DNA from: Onchocerca lupi
Taxonomy: Eukaryota; Nematoda; Chromadorea; Rhabditida; Onchocercidae
Reading direction: 5' to 3'
Length of the DNA: 64,000 nucleotides
NCBI GenBank assembly: GCA_028564675.1
Contig: JAOVVO010000481.1
Span: 1 to 64,000, forward strand
Shown: one piece after another, positions 48,474 to 60,772 of the stretch
How positions within the stretch are numbered: position 1 is the first letter of the stretch
How the letters are laid out: every line of letters begins with the position of its first letter
Made by a program: the position numbers and the translations under genes
The notes under the pieces: model-generated
Told to the model about the DNA's origin: nothing
Seen by the model: only the letters and a program-made list of their open reading frames with translations
Database searches by the model: none

Positions 48474-49570
48474 TTGTCGGGCTTGATGTTTGGCTGTGAC
48501 AAGAAGAAACATGATTTTACTCGTTTTCTAGATAAGTTTTTGATATTTTGCGATAAAGGTTTAATGCAGGAGATTTTCGAAGATGAATATCAAATTCAGC
48601 TCATCCGTTTTTGAGTGAATCATGTTTTGTATATTTTCATCGTTCCTTTTTCTAGTTGTTTTGACGCTTAGTAATGTTAAGTAAGAAATAAAATTATGTA
48701 TAGGATAGCAATTATCTGCTTATGTAAAATAATATCATTTATTCGGTCAAGAAAGTAACTTCGAGATAATTAATGCGTATTTTCAATTTAGTACTTTTGC
48801 AGCTTTCGGTCACTTGAAGACTCATCGGTCTATCAGCATGTTATCAGCGCAGAGAAGTCTTTTAAATTTGTCGGTAATGTTGTATAAAATTATGAGTTTT
48901 CTGATTGTAGAGCGATAAAAACTGGAAAGTGTGGATCGATGTTGATTTTCTGACCGCATTGTTTTGTACCGAGACAGTTTTTCTGAAAAAAAAAAAAAAT
49001 TTGTGCGTGAACAAGAAGTCTCAAATGTAATATTATTTCTGGATGTATTGTGGGTTCATCTTATTTCTTTAAAACCAAGAAGAAAAAAGAAAGTTTTATT
49101 TTATAGAGGCTCTCATCAAGGTTTTTGACCTTGTTACATCTCGTCCCTGCGTACAGCCTACTTTGGTTGAGTGGAAGTAGTGAAATGTATTGCTACATGA
49201 AATTTTTTCCTTTTAAATTTCATGTTATGCTCACTATCCCGCAGTTGCAGTTATATCCTTTTTGCTAGCCATAAAAGGATCTTAAGGTATGTTCTGTTTA
49301 ACATAAAAAAGAGATGATCTGGTCTTTCATTGCAGTGATGATGTTAGTCTAGTAGCTGCCTTCGGTTGTATCTCAGATATGATCGTCAAAAGATCTGGTT
49401 AACTTGTTTGCCGTTTTCGAACAAATTGATTTTCAGCGACCAAAGGAATTATGCATTTGACTTATAGAAACTTTTTGGGATGTATGTATCGATATTTTTC
49501 GAATCTTTTTCCGCGATGAGATTTACGAAGTGAGCTTTTTGGACATTAAATAGTAACGCAGTTGGAAATA
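48474..49570. other. Intergenic, left flank of Helitron
   Basis: AT-rich DNA with no supported gene. The minus frame 49449-49658 overlaps the Helitron end and is not a gene. Confidence 0.4.
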
Positions 49571-50548
49571 TCTGTATAAATAAAAATGTAAATGTTCGTT
49601 TGTTCAAGATTTTAAGTCTCCGGAAGTTCTTCTCCAATTGCTTCGAAATTTTTGACACAACGTTGTATTCGAATAGGCGCGTGTTTTTATATATCTATCT
49701 ATCTACTATTATATAGACGACACATCTGTCATAGGTAAAAACATGCTTTTTTTTTGATAACATTTCTTTCTCTCTCTCTCTCTCTCCTGCCCTTTTCCTC
49801 CTTTACATTTCAATGACACAAGCAACAATTCAGACAGGAGTGATAAAGCAAAATTCATAAATGGAAAGTACGACAACGTAGTGAGCATTCAAACGACTGC
49901 TACTGTTGACCTATCGGAGTCACACCGCAAGAAGAAGCAATCTCTAATCCAACCGAACGACAAACTAAATTATACAATTTGATCACATTTTTTTCTTCAA
50001 TAGAAGCAACAAACCAGACTTGAGGATGTATGGTTTCGCGAGCACAACGATTGCGTTCAGTGAACGAGCGAAACAAAGAATACGTGTATGATAGATAAAA
50101 ACATAGCTCTATCTGTTGAACATGAAAGCAACATACATTATATTAAATATTTTATGATTCCATTTCAATGTTTCCGATTGCATTGTTAAATTAAATTTTC
50201 ACGGGTTTCGATTTATTTTCATTCTGATTTAATTCGTGTGACGTTGCGTTGGAATTGAGCTGTGTCGTTTATCACAGCATTCATTTCGTGAGTATAGTTT
50301 CTTTTTTATTGTTTCTCATTGTGTTTTTTAATTATTTTCCTAATTTTTCAGTGCAATTGGTGATGGAATTGAGCTGTATCGATCGATCTTTGAATTGAAA
50401 TATTCCATTAGCATTTTTTTTTTTATTCCATTAGCACTTTTTTTTCGTGTTTTTTTTTCCTTTTTTTTAAGGTTTTGCAATTTTATATATTTTTGTTATA
50501 ACTTTCTTCTTTTTCACTGTAGTTGATCTGTTTTAGTTCATCCAAATA

Positions 50549-52700
50549 ATGCCTGGCAAAAGATTAAGCTTAGATTGTCATAGTCGTGGAAAGGAAGCAA
50601 TGCGACGAATAATTGCAAATCAAGCTGAGGACGAGAGAGCATCAGCCTGAACGAGCGGAAAACATGCCGAGGAAGCAGCAGAGCGGCATGTAGCCAGACC
50701 TAAGGATGTACGGTTGGGAGCACGGCGATAGTGTTCTGCAGCTTCAGCTCTGCTTCGTTCTCAACAGAATGAACCCACAGGTGGAGAATGGCTGAATGAC
50801 GTCTACGAGAAATAGCAGATCAGCGTAAAAAAGACTCCGTGCTCAGTAATCACGCGATTACAGTCGCTTCCCATTCCGATGCAACTCAACTAATGATTAT
50901 AGTTTGAGCCGGCATGTTCTCATCGGTGTTATGATGAAGTGTGTCCTGATTGCAAGGCTTTGGAATTTAATGGAGAAACGAAAAGAATGTGTTGTGCTGC
51001 CGGAAAAATTAAACTGCTTCAACCTGAAGAACCGCCGGAGCCATTAAAAACTGTGCTTGCTGGATATACAGCCGAATCGAAGCGTTTCCTATTTAACATC
51101 AGGAAATACACTTCATGCTTCCAGAAGACGTCGTTCGGTGCAGAAATCGTAACAACTCAATTCATGCCAATTTTCAAAGTGAAAGGACAAATTTATCATA
51201 AAGCCGACTTCCTGCTTCCGTTGCCAGATGGTCAACATAAATATGTATTTCATCAGTGATGGCAATGATGAATTGAATGCGCGCTGCGGAATTTCTCACG
51301 ATATAAAAAGACTTATCGTTTCCTAGTTGCAAAAGCTTCTTCACGAAAACAAAAATTTGGTATGTCTCTTCAAAACAGCAATTGACATGATGCCATCTTA
51401 TATACACATAATTGTTATTCGTGTTGACAATTTTTTTTTTTTTTTTTTTTAAGAACATGTACGAAGATTCAATGCTCCATCTATAGATGAACTGGCAATT
51501 GTTATAGTCGGCGATCAACTGCAACCTAGAGATATTGTTCTTCACCGGAGAAACGATCAATTGACAAAAATTGCAGAAACCCATTGATGCTACGATGCTC
51601 TGCAATATCCAACCATTTTTTAGAATGGTGCCGATGGATATCACTTCAACGTTAGCATGATAAATCCAGTCAATGACGAAGAAACAAATAAGAAATGTAG
51701 TGCAATAAATTATTATTCATACTGGTAAATGATTCGACAGAATGAAGACAATCACATTTTGAAATGCCGTTTCAGCAATATATCGTAGTATGTACGCAAA
51801 AATCGAAACAGAACGTTTGATACTCATCCATTTGAATCAGACAAGCTTCGCTTTGATGAATACATTCATTTTCGAGATGCAGTTGTAAATGATGGTAATA
51901 CAACTAACGTTGGAAGACCAAGTATTTCGCCATCTTTATATACATGTAGTACATGTCATATGCATGAGTAAGCTCACGATGCAATTGCGTATGTTCGCCA
52001 TTATGAGCGTCCAGACCTATTTATTACATTCACATGCAGTCCATCTTGGGATGATATCCAAAATCTCTTACTTCCTGGGCAATCGCTGATGGATAAGCTT
52101 GATATCACAGCAAGTGTTTTCAGACAGAAGCTGAAATCGCTGATGGATTTCATGGTAAAACATGAAGTATTTGGGTCTGTACGTTGCTGGATATACTCAG
52201 TAGAATGACAGGAGAGAGGATTTCCACATGCACATATACCAATCTGGCTTTGTGACAAAATCACTTCAAACAAAATCGACGATGTAATATGCGCTGAAAT
52301 ACCCGATGCCGACTTCGATAAGGATTTATATGAAGTTGTGAAATTATATAGTAAATGGTATCATACAACTGTAAGCAATTAATTGTAATAATTCTCTGTT
52401 AGTTAATTTCAATTTATTAGATTGAATCTTGTCTTTTATAGTTTAAGGATCAAATTTTCATATTGCTTACTAGGTTTATATTTTCTTTCTCTATTGGAAA
52501 AATCTGCAATTATATAAATCCGAAAAATATGATGCATGGATCTTGCGGTACGCTGAATTCAAATTCATCATGCATGATCGACGGAAAATGCTGTAAGCGA
52601 TATCCCCAAGCATTAGTATCCAACGCAGTTACAAAACCATGGATATCCTTTATACAGAAGAAGATCAGCAGAAGATAGCGTTAAATTAGCAGCTATACAA
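50549..52700 (+). pseudogene. Helitron Rep (HUH nuclease) region, broken
   Basis: It starts MPGKRLSLDCHSRGKEAM (ATG 50549), the usual Helitron protein head, then hits a TGA at about 50648. The Helitron-like N domain is open at 50939-51259 (FNIRKYTSCFQKTSFGAE). The Rep core follows at about 51970-52380: AYVRHYERPDLFITFTCSPS, LLLPGQS, FRQKLKSLMDFMVKHEVFG, then the HUH motif GFPHAHIPIWL (H-A-H at 52227-52235). A TGA replaces the Trp codon expected just before it. The next block, MMHGSCG and CMIDGKCCKRYPQAL, is at 52463-52678. Several frame changes mean no full protein can be made. Confidence 0.85.
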
Positions 52701-53022
52701 ATGCAGAAAGGTGATATCGAAGTAGATAACTGGTGGAAAAAACATACAAAGCTCATATGAACGTGGAATACTGTTACCCCGTTAAATCGATCAAATACAT
52801 TTGTAAGTTAACGTGAATAAAGGCAACGATATGACAGTTTTTGGCATGCAATCAGAAAGAAATGATAGGAATGCGGTGTTAAATATCGATGAAATCGCAC
52901 AGTATTAGGCTGGAAGATACATGAGCAGTAATGAAGCTATATAGCAAATTTTTTCATTTCCCATACATGCTGTTAGCAATACATCCAAGAAATGAACAAC
53001 GCGTTTATTTCAAGCTATAAAT

Positions 53023-53301
53023 GTGCAACAAATCGCCCTGAATCTACCGGTTACAACGTTAACTGCTTTCTTCTATTACGTCAAAATGACACATTTGCGA
53101 AAACACCTATATTCGGAAGTGCCTACGTATTACACATTAAATGCGAGTAGAAAATCATTTGAACGAGGAGAATCAGACGGACAACCTAGCATATTCAAAC
53201 AAACTACGATAGGCAGATTGTACACCGTGCACCATAATCAAGACGAATGCTTTTTCCTTCGCATATTGATAGTAAGTGTGCCCGGTCCAACCTCTTTCTA
53301 G
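53023..53301 (+). pseudogene. Helitron Rep-helicase linker fragment
   Basis: A 92-codon frame matches the part of Helitron proteins between Rep and helicase: TTLTAFFYYVKMTHLRKHLY, EVPTYYTLNASRKSFERGE, GRLYTVHHNQDECFFLRIL and VPGPTSF. It ends at a TAG right after that block. The upstream and downstream frames are broken. Confidence 0.75.
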
Positions 53302-53794
53302 CAATTGAAAGTTGTCAACGGCGTTACACACACCACTTTTCGCAGTGCATATAGACTTTGAATTTATTGGAGAACGACCGACAATGGGATGTATGCATTA
53401 ATGACATGTGCAATACGTCACTTCCAAATTAAATTTGTTCATTGTTTGTAATTATATTGAGTTCGGAGTTGAGGTCAATTCTTACACCGACACAGCAATA
53501 GGAACAGTTCAGATTCGGAGTTTTTACGCAGACGCAGCGATAGCATTTGTTTAGACTTCAAAGCGACATAGCAATAGCATTAATTCAACAATTTAGTTGA
53601 GCAGTATTATTCTCTACGAGCGACAAAGGAACAAGTAATCAATTTTATTGAATATTTACTAATAATTGCTTATAACATGAATGAAGAATCACTGTTCCGT
53701 TTATCAAAATCTCTCTTCAAACAGGATTCATCTCTTTCACAACAACGTAAACAAAAAATTTCCCCGACTCATGGATTTCACAGCAGAAATCGAC

Positions 53795-53865
53795 AACGAA
53801 GCGTTGATAATGACTGAAGATTTGTGCTTTGAAATCAAATCTTCAATCATTATCAACGCTTCGTT
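53795..53865. repeat. 30-bp inverted repeat in Helitron helicase region
   Basis: 53795-53824 and 53836-53865 are reverse complements with one mismatch (arm begins AACGAAGCGTTGATAATG), separated by 11 nt. It lies within former coding sequence, so it is probably an inverted duplication from a repair or template-switch event rather than a functional hairpin. Confidence 0.85.
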
Positions 53866-53895
53866 ACAGAAAGAAAAAAGCAAACTGCCAATAAT

Positions 53896-54353
53896 GTGAT
53901 TGGAAAAATCTTCTTAGATGCGCCAGGAGGAACTGATAAAACGTTTCTAGTCAGATTGATTCTGGCAGCAATTCGATCCCAAAATAACACAGCCTTAGCT
54001 CTTACATCGTTCGGAATAGCTTTGACATTGCTATCAGGTGAAGGAGCTGGTCATTCTTCCCTAAAATTGCCACTGAAATTGCAATTCATTGGAACTCCCA
54101 CATGAAACATTTCCAAAACATCGGCATGGGGAAAGTATTGCAGAAATGCAAACTTATTGTTTGGGATGAATGTACAATGGCACGCGAAAATCGATCATTG
54201 CAAAATTTTCGACGCTTGAAGACGTTAAAATTAACTAGAAATATGCGTGCTCAGCTGCAAAACAGTTGGAATATTCTCACATCAATTGCTGGAACTTGGA
54301 AACGGAAAAGTGCCGGTCGATCTGACCTCAGGACGAGTTTCATTTCCCCATAA
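53896..54353 (+). pseudogene. Pif1-type helicase of Helitron, broken
   Basis: Two overlapping frames carry the ATPase core. Motif I reads APGGTDKTFL, with Asp where the Walker A loop has Gly (GGTGKT). ALALTSFGIALTLL (motif Ia region) follows, then Walker B LIVWDECTMA in the next frame. The helicase tail continues in pieces to about 55150, with stops. The 5' end of the helicase is disturbed by the inverted duplication at 53795-53865. Confidence 0.82.
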
Positions 54354-55276
54354 CTTCTACAATTTAGTGACATCAAAAAAACTCTTAATATTCGAAGCAA
54401 TTATAAAAATCACGATTGGCTAAGTGAACGAGCTATTCTTGAGGCCAAGAACAAAGACTTCTACGAACTTAACAATATACAGTTTAACATTCAAAATGAA
54501 GCAGTCACATACGAACCCATCAACAATGTTGTGGAAGCCAATCAAACAGTTAATTATCCAACAAAATTTTTGAATTCACTCGATTTACCAGGATACCATC
54601 GCACATACTGCAATTAAAAATCGGCTTGCCAATAATCATGTTGCAAAATATCAACCATAAAAATGGGGATAGATTTTAAGAAAATTTTATAGTCGAAACT
54701 CTGCAACGGCACGCGGCTTGCAGTAAAAAAATTCATGAGCAACGTCTAGAAGCAACAATCTTAACAGGATCTTTTAAGGATGAAGATTTCTTTATTCCTC
54801 ATATTTATATGATTCCAACAGATATGTCATTTCAATTCAAGAGATTGCAATTCCCAATTCGATTGGCGTTTGCAGTCGCATCAACGAAGCTCAGAGCCAT
54901 TCAATAGGGTTAGACTGTACGGTTTAGACTTAGACACTTCTCACATGGAGTTCTCCCAATCTGTGTCATATCTGCCTTCTAGACAGAAATGGTTAAATGG
55001 CTCGAGGAAAATTATTGTGGTCACTCTATTAATCATTCTTTTTATGTCCAAAATTTTTCGCAAACAAATACCAGGAAAGGACATTTTGGCTTCGGCTGCT
55101 TCTTTATTGGTTTGGTTACTCGCTTCGCAGATTATAATGATAAAATATAAGTGCGTTGCACATCACAGATTTTTTGACAAGGTTTTAGAATATTTTATTT
55201 CCAATTTTTAATGGAAAATTAGATACTTGGAAAGTGATGATGCAGTCTACAATAGACAGTAATTTGCATATTTTAA

Positions 55277-55281
55277 GTTCA
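55277..55281. other. Target site duplication GTTCA (left)
   Basis: GTTCA directly left of the 3' LTR; the identical pentamer lies directly right of the 5' LTR at 63556-63560. Five bases is the usual BEL/Pao duplication. Confidence 0.9.
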
Positions 55282-55853
55282 TGTCTTGGATTGTTGGATA
55301 GGGGTGCTTCATGACACTAAATAATTTAGATATTTTGTTAAGTAAAATACCTTTAATACAGCGCGTGAGGTGTCGTCCAGTATTAGCGGACGCAACACAC
55401 GAAAGATGACAAGTATAAAGATGCGAATGTATGAAAAAAGGTAGGATGACGGGCTTTGAGGAGTGTGTCGATCGTCGTGGAATTAATTGTAATTGATAAT
55501 TTGGATTGTCGGCTGTTGCTTATATTCCGTTTTTTGTCTACACCCTGTCTCTGTCTGGGTACCATTAATCAAGGACGAAGTTGCATCCATAACGGGCGCC
55601 AACTTTGATAATTGCATCAATTTCTGTCATTGATGTGGTTTGGTCTTTAGACTGGATAGTTAAATCATCATTGGAGGTCATTAGTTCCAATTAGAGTCGA
55701 AATTACATTTGGACTTTAGTCTTTACAACTTTTAATTGGCGAACCAATTTCTCAACAATTTTAACCAGCATTACAAAATAAAATGAGCAAGGAAAAGATA
55801 TAATTATTTTAATTACACCAATATAAATCACCTTTTATTCGGTTATTCCGACA
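55282..55853 (-). repeat. 3' LTR of BEL element
   Basis: 572 bp, matching 62921-63555 over its length (shared blocks include GCGTGAGGTGTCGTCCAGTA and TTATATTCCGTTTTTTGTCT). The inner end is ...TTCCGACA (TGTCGG on the element strand). Compared with the 5' LTR it lacks about 8 bp near its outer end and about 56 bp internally, and it has scattered substitutions, so the insertion is not recent. Confidence 0.93.
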
Positions 55854-55975
55854 CTCCCGATTGAAGGAAATTAATCCTTTCAGGGGGGAAGTAAGCATGG
55901 GACGTAGACCATCGGTTCAGACACTTCAGATCGTTGTACCGATAACTTTGATTTCCCTTTGTATGACAGTCGTAT

Positions 55976-57561
55976 TTATACCATTTCCATAGGAGTAGAA
56001 ATGATGTTACTTTGGCTTGAGGACTTGCAGCATGAACAGCAAATAAATTGAATTAGTCCGATTTTTATTTTGACAGCAATAAGTATAACCGATATTAGCG
56101 TAACACTTGCGCAAATAGTAATTAGTTTCCAATGTTCTGCGAGATTTGCTAACCCTTCTTGGATTAGCTCTGCCGATTTGCTGATTCTATATCCCAGTTT
56201 TCCAGCTAATTCTTCTCCTTGTTGATTTATTTGTTCCCAGAACACTTCCTGCCTTTGTTGGTAGGCGATCGGATTAGTTATTTCTTGTTTTTGGGTCAAT
56301 ATTTCTAGTTCTGCATTGATCCTCTCAAGTTCAAACCTGCCGATTATGTCTCCGTTGAATTCGATGGTTTTTTGCTCAGGAATTTTAGTTTTGCACGGGG
56401 CGACTTATAATTTCTCATTGACCTTCTTTGCTATTACGTCGTCTCTTTGTGATAACATGCTTGCAGCTAAAGTTGGATTGCTGATTGACATCCATTCGAT
56501 TAATAACAACAAGTTGTTCCGATTTTGGCAACTTCTTTGATATATTCCGCTTATTTGTTTGTTAAAGTCCTGTTGTAGGCTATCGACGATTTGCTGGAAT
56601 TCTGCATTCTCCGGATCCCTAGATATTTCCGAGTCCGTTTCTGTCATAATTATTTGTTCCTCCTGAGTTGGGTTGTTGCTTGCTTCTTGATTAGCGACTT
56701 CTGAATTTCTCTTGCTAGTGGAATTCTTGATCCTCTAATCAACGATGATATCTCCATCCATGAAATATGGTTCGGTAAACCCACAGTTTGCAATCGAAGC
56801 TGTTTCATTTTGTTGAGTAAAAACAAATGAAGTCTGCAGCTCGTCTATGATCATATAATCTCCATATATTTGCGCCTCATATGTTCCGATTTCCCTATAC
56901 AAAAGTATTTCGAAGTTGCTTACTTTTCGTCCCATAGAACAATGCTGTTACTTGTTATGCATACTCCACTCTGGGTAGCACAGTGTTCAGTACTGTCGAG
57001 GTCCGATACTAGACTTCTTCCGTCGTAAAGGAATAGTTCTCCATTCGTAAATTCAAAGTTCGTTGTTGATTGACATCGAACTCCGAACCATCCGTAAGAA
57101 TATTGCACTTCATGGTTGGTACTCCATTTGTTGGGAGAGACTTGTTTCAGTGTACTTCCATTTAGTTTTCTCTGATCGTTTAATTCTTTACCGAAATAGG
57201 AAGATGTCGAAGTAGTAGTCGTTTGATTGGAGACTGCAGATAACGATAATCTGAGAAAGGCTTTCGAACATACCATTCGAGTGATATTGCTGCATCTTAT
57301 TGCAGGTATTCTTATGTGGGTTCGTGTGTATACCGCAACCCTTGAGGATATGACGTGCTGTTCCAAGATTTCGTCACAATTCCATGCTCTTGGGACGTTG
57401 AAAGGAATACCGGATATCCATTTACAATTCTCGCCGATTTTTGCTTTGACTGGTTGTATGAATACAATTGCTATCAAGAGTATTGCCTTCCAACCTCTTT
57501 GATTGGTTTTCGACCATCGGCGATTGACTTCTTGATTCCTCTTTGTCAAGATTCGCTTCAT
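55976..57561 (-). pseudogene. Env-like membrane protein region of BEL element
   Basis: Some nematode BEL elements carry a third gene for an envelope-like glycoprotein. Here a frame of 213 codons (57561-56920) has an ATG, a hydrophobic signal-like segment (AILLIAIVFIQPVKA), several cysteines and sequons (NIT, NQT, NGS). It stops, and related coding continues in other frames at 56935-56735, 56647-56405 and 56299-55976. The last piece has a single transmembrane segment (ITICASVTLISVILIAV) followed by a Cys-rich end. The architecture is that of a type I envelope protein; similarity to a specific viral glycoprotein was not established. Frame breaks prevent a complete product. Confidence 0.65.
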
Positions 57562-58193
57562 CGAAATTTACGTAGATTATCGGTCGGGTATTGAGTATTC
57601 TTTCTATCTCCCTTGCTAAGGTTAATAGCTCCCATTCTAGGAGCAATTTCCTTCCAATGGTCTTTCTCAGTGCTTCCTTGGTTAACCCGATGATTCTTTC
57701 GTATACTTCTCCTGCCCATGGAGCTCTAGGGATAATATTTTTCCAAATAATTCCTCTTTCAGCCAGAAATTCTGTCACTCTATTTTTCTGGTCCTTTATT
57801 GTTGTGAAGACCGCTTGAAATTGAGTGGCATTATCGCTCAAGATTAATTTTGACAAATCGCCTGAAAGTATTCAAGAAACATTCAGCTGTTATCAGCCAG
57901 TTCCAGGTGTACTGCCCTGGTCGTGAAACATGTGAATAGGGCTATCCATCTTTTACTTATGCAAGATAAGACTTGATGGAGATTGGTCCTGTATAATCCA
58001 ATCCAACCTGTTCAAATGTTCGAGAACGTTTTACCCGTGTGTCGGGAAGATCCGGCATGATTGGGAGTTTGAACGGTCTTGCTTTCCATCTCCTACAAGC
58101 CATACATTTGTTCACTATTCGTTTAACTCCTGTTCTACCTTTTGGTATCCAGAATTCAGTTCTTAACTTCGAAAGTGTGTGAGCGGTTCCCAC
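57422..58193 (-). pseudogene. BEL integrase region
   Basis: The zinc-binding part is at 58193-57957 (THTLSKLRTEFWIPK-like reading, with KCMACRRWKARPF), followed by the first catalytic Asp in VGLDYTGPI. The second Asp (LILSDNATQF) and the Glu (APWAGEVYERIIG) are in the frame 57856-57422. The piece between (57957-57860) is out of frame. The C-terminal part overlaps the start of the env-like frame by 140 nt in another frame. Confidence 0.87.
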
Positions 58194-58740
58194 ATGATAT
58201 AGTTCTTCATGCTGTCATTGTATAAAGATCTCCGTTACGGGGGATTGTGTGTGTGAAGATAGATGGGGTGTAGACTGCAACTTTCCAATTCCGAATTTCC
58301 TAGTCTACTTCTCAATCTCCATACTCCTTCTTCTTCATAAAACAAGTCCCATTTGTTTATTTCTTCTTCGGTAATTCCTTCGGTTTGCGCTTGTTTAATT
58401 AATACCATCACCACTATTCTATAATCTTCAGCCGTAAAATTGCCTGTTTCCTTTGAAAGGGATTGTAGCCATGGGGTTCTTCATTTTGTTGTTAAGTTTA
58501 TAAATTTCAAAATCCAAATGGTAGTTCTTCCTAATTTTGTCCATTTACTAAAACGGCTTGCATCAAGGAGTCTAAGACTTCCTCTCGCAATAGTTGGTTT
58601 GAGAGCCTTAGCAATGACATTTACTTCCTCGTCGTTTTCTTTGAAATTAAATTCCCATAGTGGCCAGTCAGATTCGTTTCCTGCCAACCGTTTTGGTCCT
58701 TTCCATCATTGCTGGTAATTTCCGAAGAGTCCTCTCGTAG

Positions 58741-59863
58741 CTATGTTAACTGGATTACAATCACTCGGTATATAACGAAATGAAAATTTCGCATTTCGTA
58801 TCTCCTCGACTCGATTTTGTATGAACGTTGGCTGGAGTCGTGAGTGTTCCTTATCCAATGTAAGGCACATTTAGAATCTAACCATAATGTGACTTGGACA
58901 GGTTCTAAATCCAGTTGCTTCAAAACGAACTGAGCCGCCCTTACATCTATAAGTATTGCTAATAATTCTAAGCGAGGTATAGTCATACTTTTTATAGATG
59001 CGATTCAAGATTTGGCGAAGATTAAGAATGTCTCAGTTCCTTGTTTCGCATAAACTGCAGCTGTCGGGAAAACCGAAATTAATTCCCTACTAAAACTAAT
59101 TATTATGGGAAATTATAAAATCAAATGATTAAAATTTCTGTGAAATTTTTTTAATGAGTCATCATCTGTAAAATTATTTCTCATTGTCTGCTATGTCCCA
59201 TACTAATTTACAACCATTTATTTACAACCACATTAAAACGTTTCCGCTTACAGCTAATAAAGCCATTAATCTTATGCTTGTAAAACTGTCACTATCTTTG
59301 AATTCAATTAAACTGTCGTAACATTTTTTTCTTTGTGAACAATTTTTTCTTAAAATTATTTTAACATCAATTGTGTTTCCCAATACGCCCAATTCTTAAC
59401 ATTTAATATATCCCCACTTAATTCCAAAAAAAAAAACCTCTCTTTCCCTCTTTATTCTTTCGAATTGGTTCGCTCAGATCAAAACGATTTTAAATCACGT
59501 TACTCCTGTCTAAGCTCCCAACATATTCTTCTCCAAAAACCCAATCGACATTACCCAATTTACTTCACTAAACGCCTGATTTTCTATTGTACTGTCAATT
59601 ACGTGTTATTCGATTACTACTATTGTGAATAAAGGATTTAATACAAATCTATTCCTTCCACAGCTCAAATGAAATTTCAAACCTTTCACAACAGCAGCCG
59701 AATACGCAAGGGTTGATGCGTCTGTAAAAACGTAAATTTGCAATGACTTTGTCAATTGTATCGTGGGATGTGGTAGTTCCTTAACTTTTTCTGGCCAACC
59801 ATTTATTAGATATTTCCATGTTAGCTCGTCCTTCTCAACTTCTTCCGAGTTGATTCCATACAT
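58741..59863 (-). pseudogene. BEL RNase H region split by a solo LTR
   Basis: The first half at 59863-59700 ends with the catalytic strand YVFTDASTLAYSAA. The second half resumes at about 59056 (AVYAKQGTETFLIF), has a stop near 59005, and continues with IPRLELLAILIDVRAAQF and LWLDSKCALHWI (58986-58741). The 632 bp between them are a separate insertion with its own target duplication. Confidence 0.85.
59062..59693 (+). mobile_element. Solo LTR nested in BEL RNase H
   Basis: 632 bp, starting TGTCGGGAAAACCGAA and ending CTTTCACAACA, that is TG...CA with ends like the host BEL LTR (TGTCGGGATAACCGAA / TTTCACGACA) but opposite orientation and unrelated internal sequence. It is flanked by GCAGC on both sides (59057-59061 and 59694-59698), a 5-bp target duplication. 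The coding match of RNase H stops and resumes exactly at these points. There is no internal coding, so it is a solo LTR of a related BEL family. Confidence 0.88.
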
Positions 59864-59991
59864 TATTCTTCCTCCATAGAGTTTGAAGAAAAATCTTAAA
59901 TTGTGTCATTATGGGAACCAAAAATCCGTCTTTTTTGTCAGCTTCTGTTGTTTCCATGGTTTCAGAATGTGAAGGACATCTTTATTAGATC

Positions 59992-60772
59992 TCAATTGAG
60001 ACCGAGAATTTTCTTATATGTACCTACTTTGGCTCGGTCATACTCGGGGATAATTTCGTTGAATTTCCTATCGTTTGAGAGGAATTCTCGTATGTTCATG
60101 GAAGTTTCTTTGAAAATGGATTTCATTTCCATGTAACCTTTGAGTGCTTCATAAGTCCCGTCTGCTGATGGTATAACATTATCAACATGTAGGTTCTTCT
60201 TAATTTCTGACTCCAAATGATAGTTAAACATAGCCGATAATAAGAATGATGACGAGATAATACCAAATGGAACTCTTTGAAAACGGTACGAAACTATATT
60301 ATCTTCGGTTTCGTCCATAAATGTTCTTTAACCAAAGAAATCGTGTACAGTTTCGTTTAGCGGGAAGTAGTCCCAACTGTAAAAATGCCTTTTCAATATC
60401 AGCTGTTACCACATTTTTCATTGTTCTGAACCGGAGTAATACAACTACGAAATCTGGGAGTGTAACCGGTCCACGGTATAGAACATAATTTAAACTCTTC
60501 ATTCCCTTGGTATGAAATGAAGCATCATAAACGATTCTTAGTTTTGTTGTGGACTTATTGACATTTATGACTTCATGATGGGGAAAGTAATAAATAATAC
60601 CAACCTTATCCATGTCGTCGCATACTTTCTCGATTATGTTGGATTGCAGTTGTTCGCAGATCATGTCATCGTACTTGTGAAGCAAAAATGGCTCATTCCG
60701 GAGTCGTTTCACCAGTGTCTTCAGGTGACCGAAACATAATTCACAATTGATGTTTATACCTTCCACGGCCAA
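59992..60772 (-). pseudogene. BEL reverse transcriptase region
   Basis: Two overlapping frames (60772-60299 and 60318-59992). Landmarks: LRIVYDASFHTKG, YRGPVTLPDFVVVLLRFR, VTADIEKAFLQLGL (first catalytic Asp block) and CTRFLWLKN. The second frame has VPFGIISSSFLLSAMFNYHL and HVDNVI at the YVDD position. The N in place of the second catalytic D and the frame break indicate loss of function. Confidence 0.87.

Larger units (their letters stand above)
49571..55210 (+). mobile_element. Decayed autonomous Helitron
   Basis: The 5' end TCTGTATAAATAAAAATG follows an A at 49570, as Helitrons insert between A and T. About 120 bp of this end are shared with the copies at 11212 and 63750, including GACACAACGTTGTATTCGAA. 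Inside are a Rep N-terminus, HUH Rep and Pif1-family helicase remains, in order, on the plus strand. All are broken by stops and frameshifts. No hairpin plus CTRR end was found; the right boundary is set where helicase-like coding fades, about 70 bp before the BEL target duplication. The true 3' end may lie beyond the BEL insertion or be lost. A CT microsatellite lies near 49770. Confidence 0.85.

Noticed and set aside
48181..48486. 101-codon plus frame
   Set aside because: Lies in the intron of the two-exon small gene, lacks an ATG start and matches nothing.
57227..57594. Plus-strand frames over the BEL element
   Set aside because: They are reverse-strand shadows of the env-like and integrase frames.
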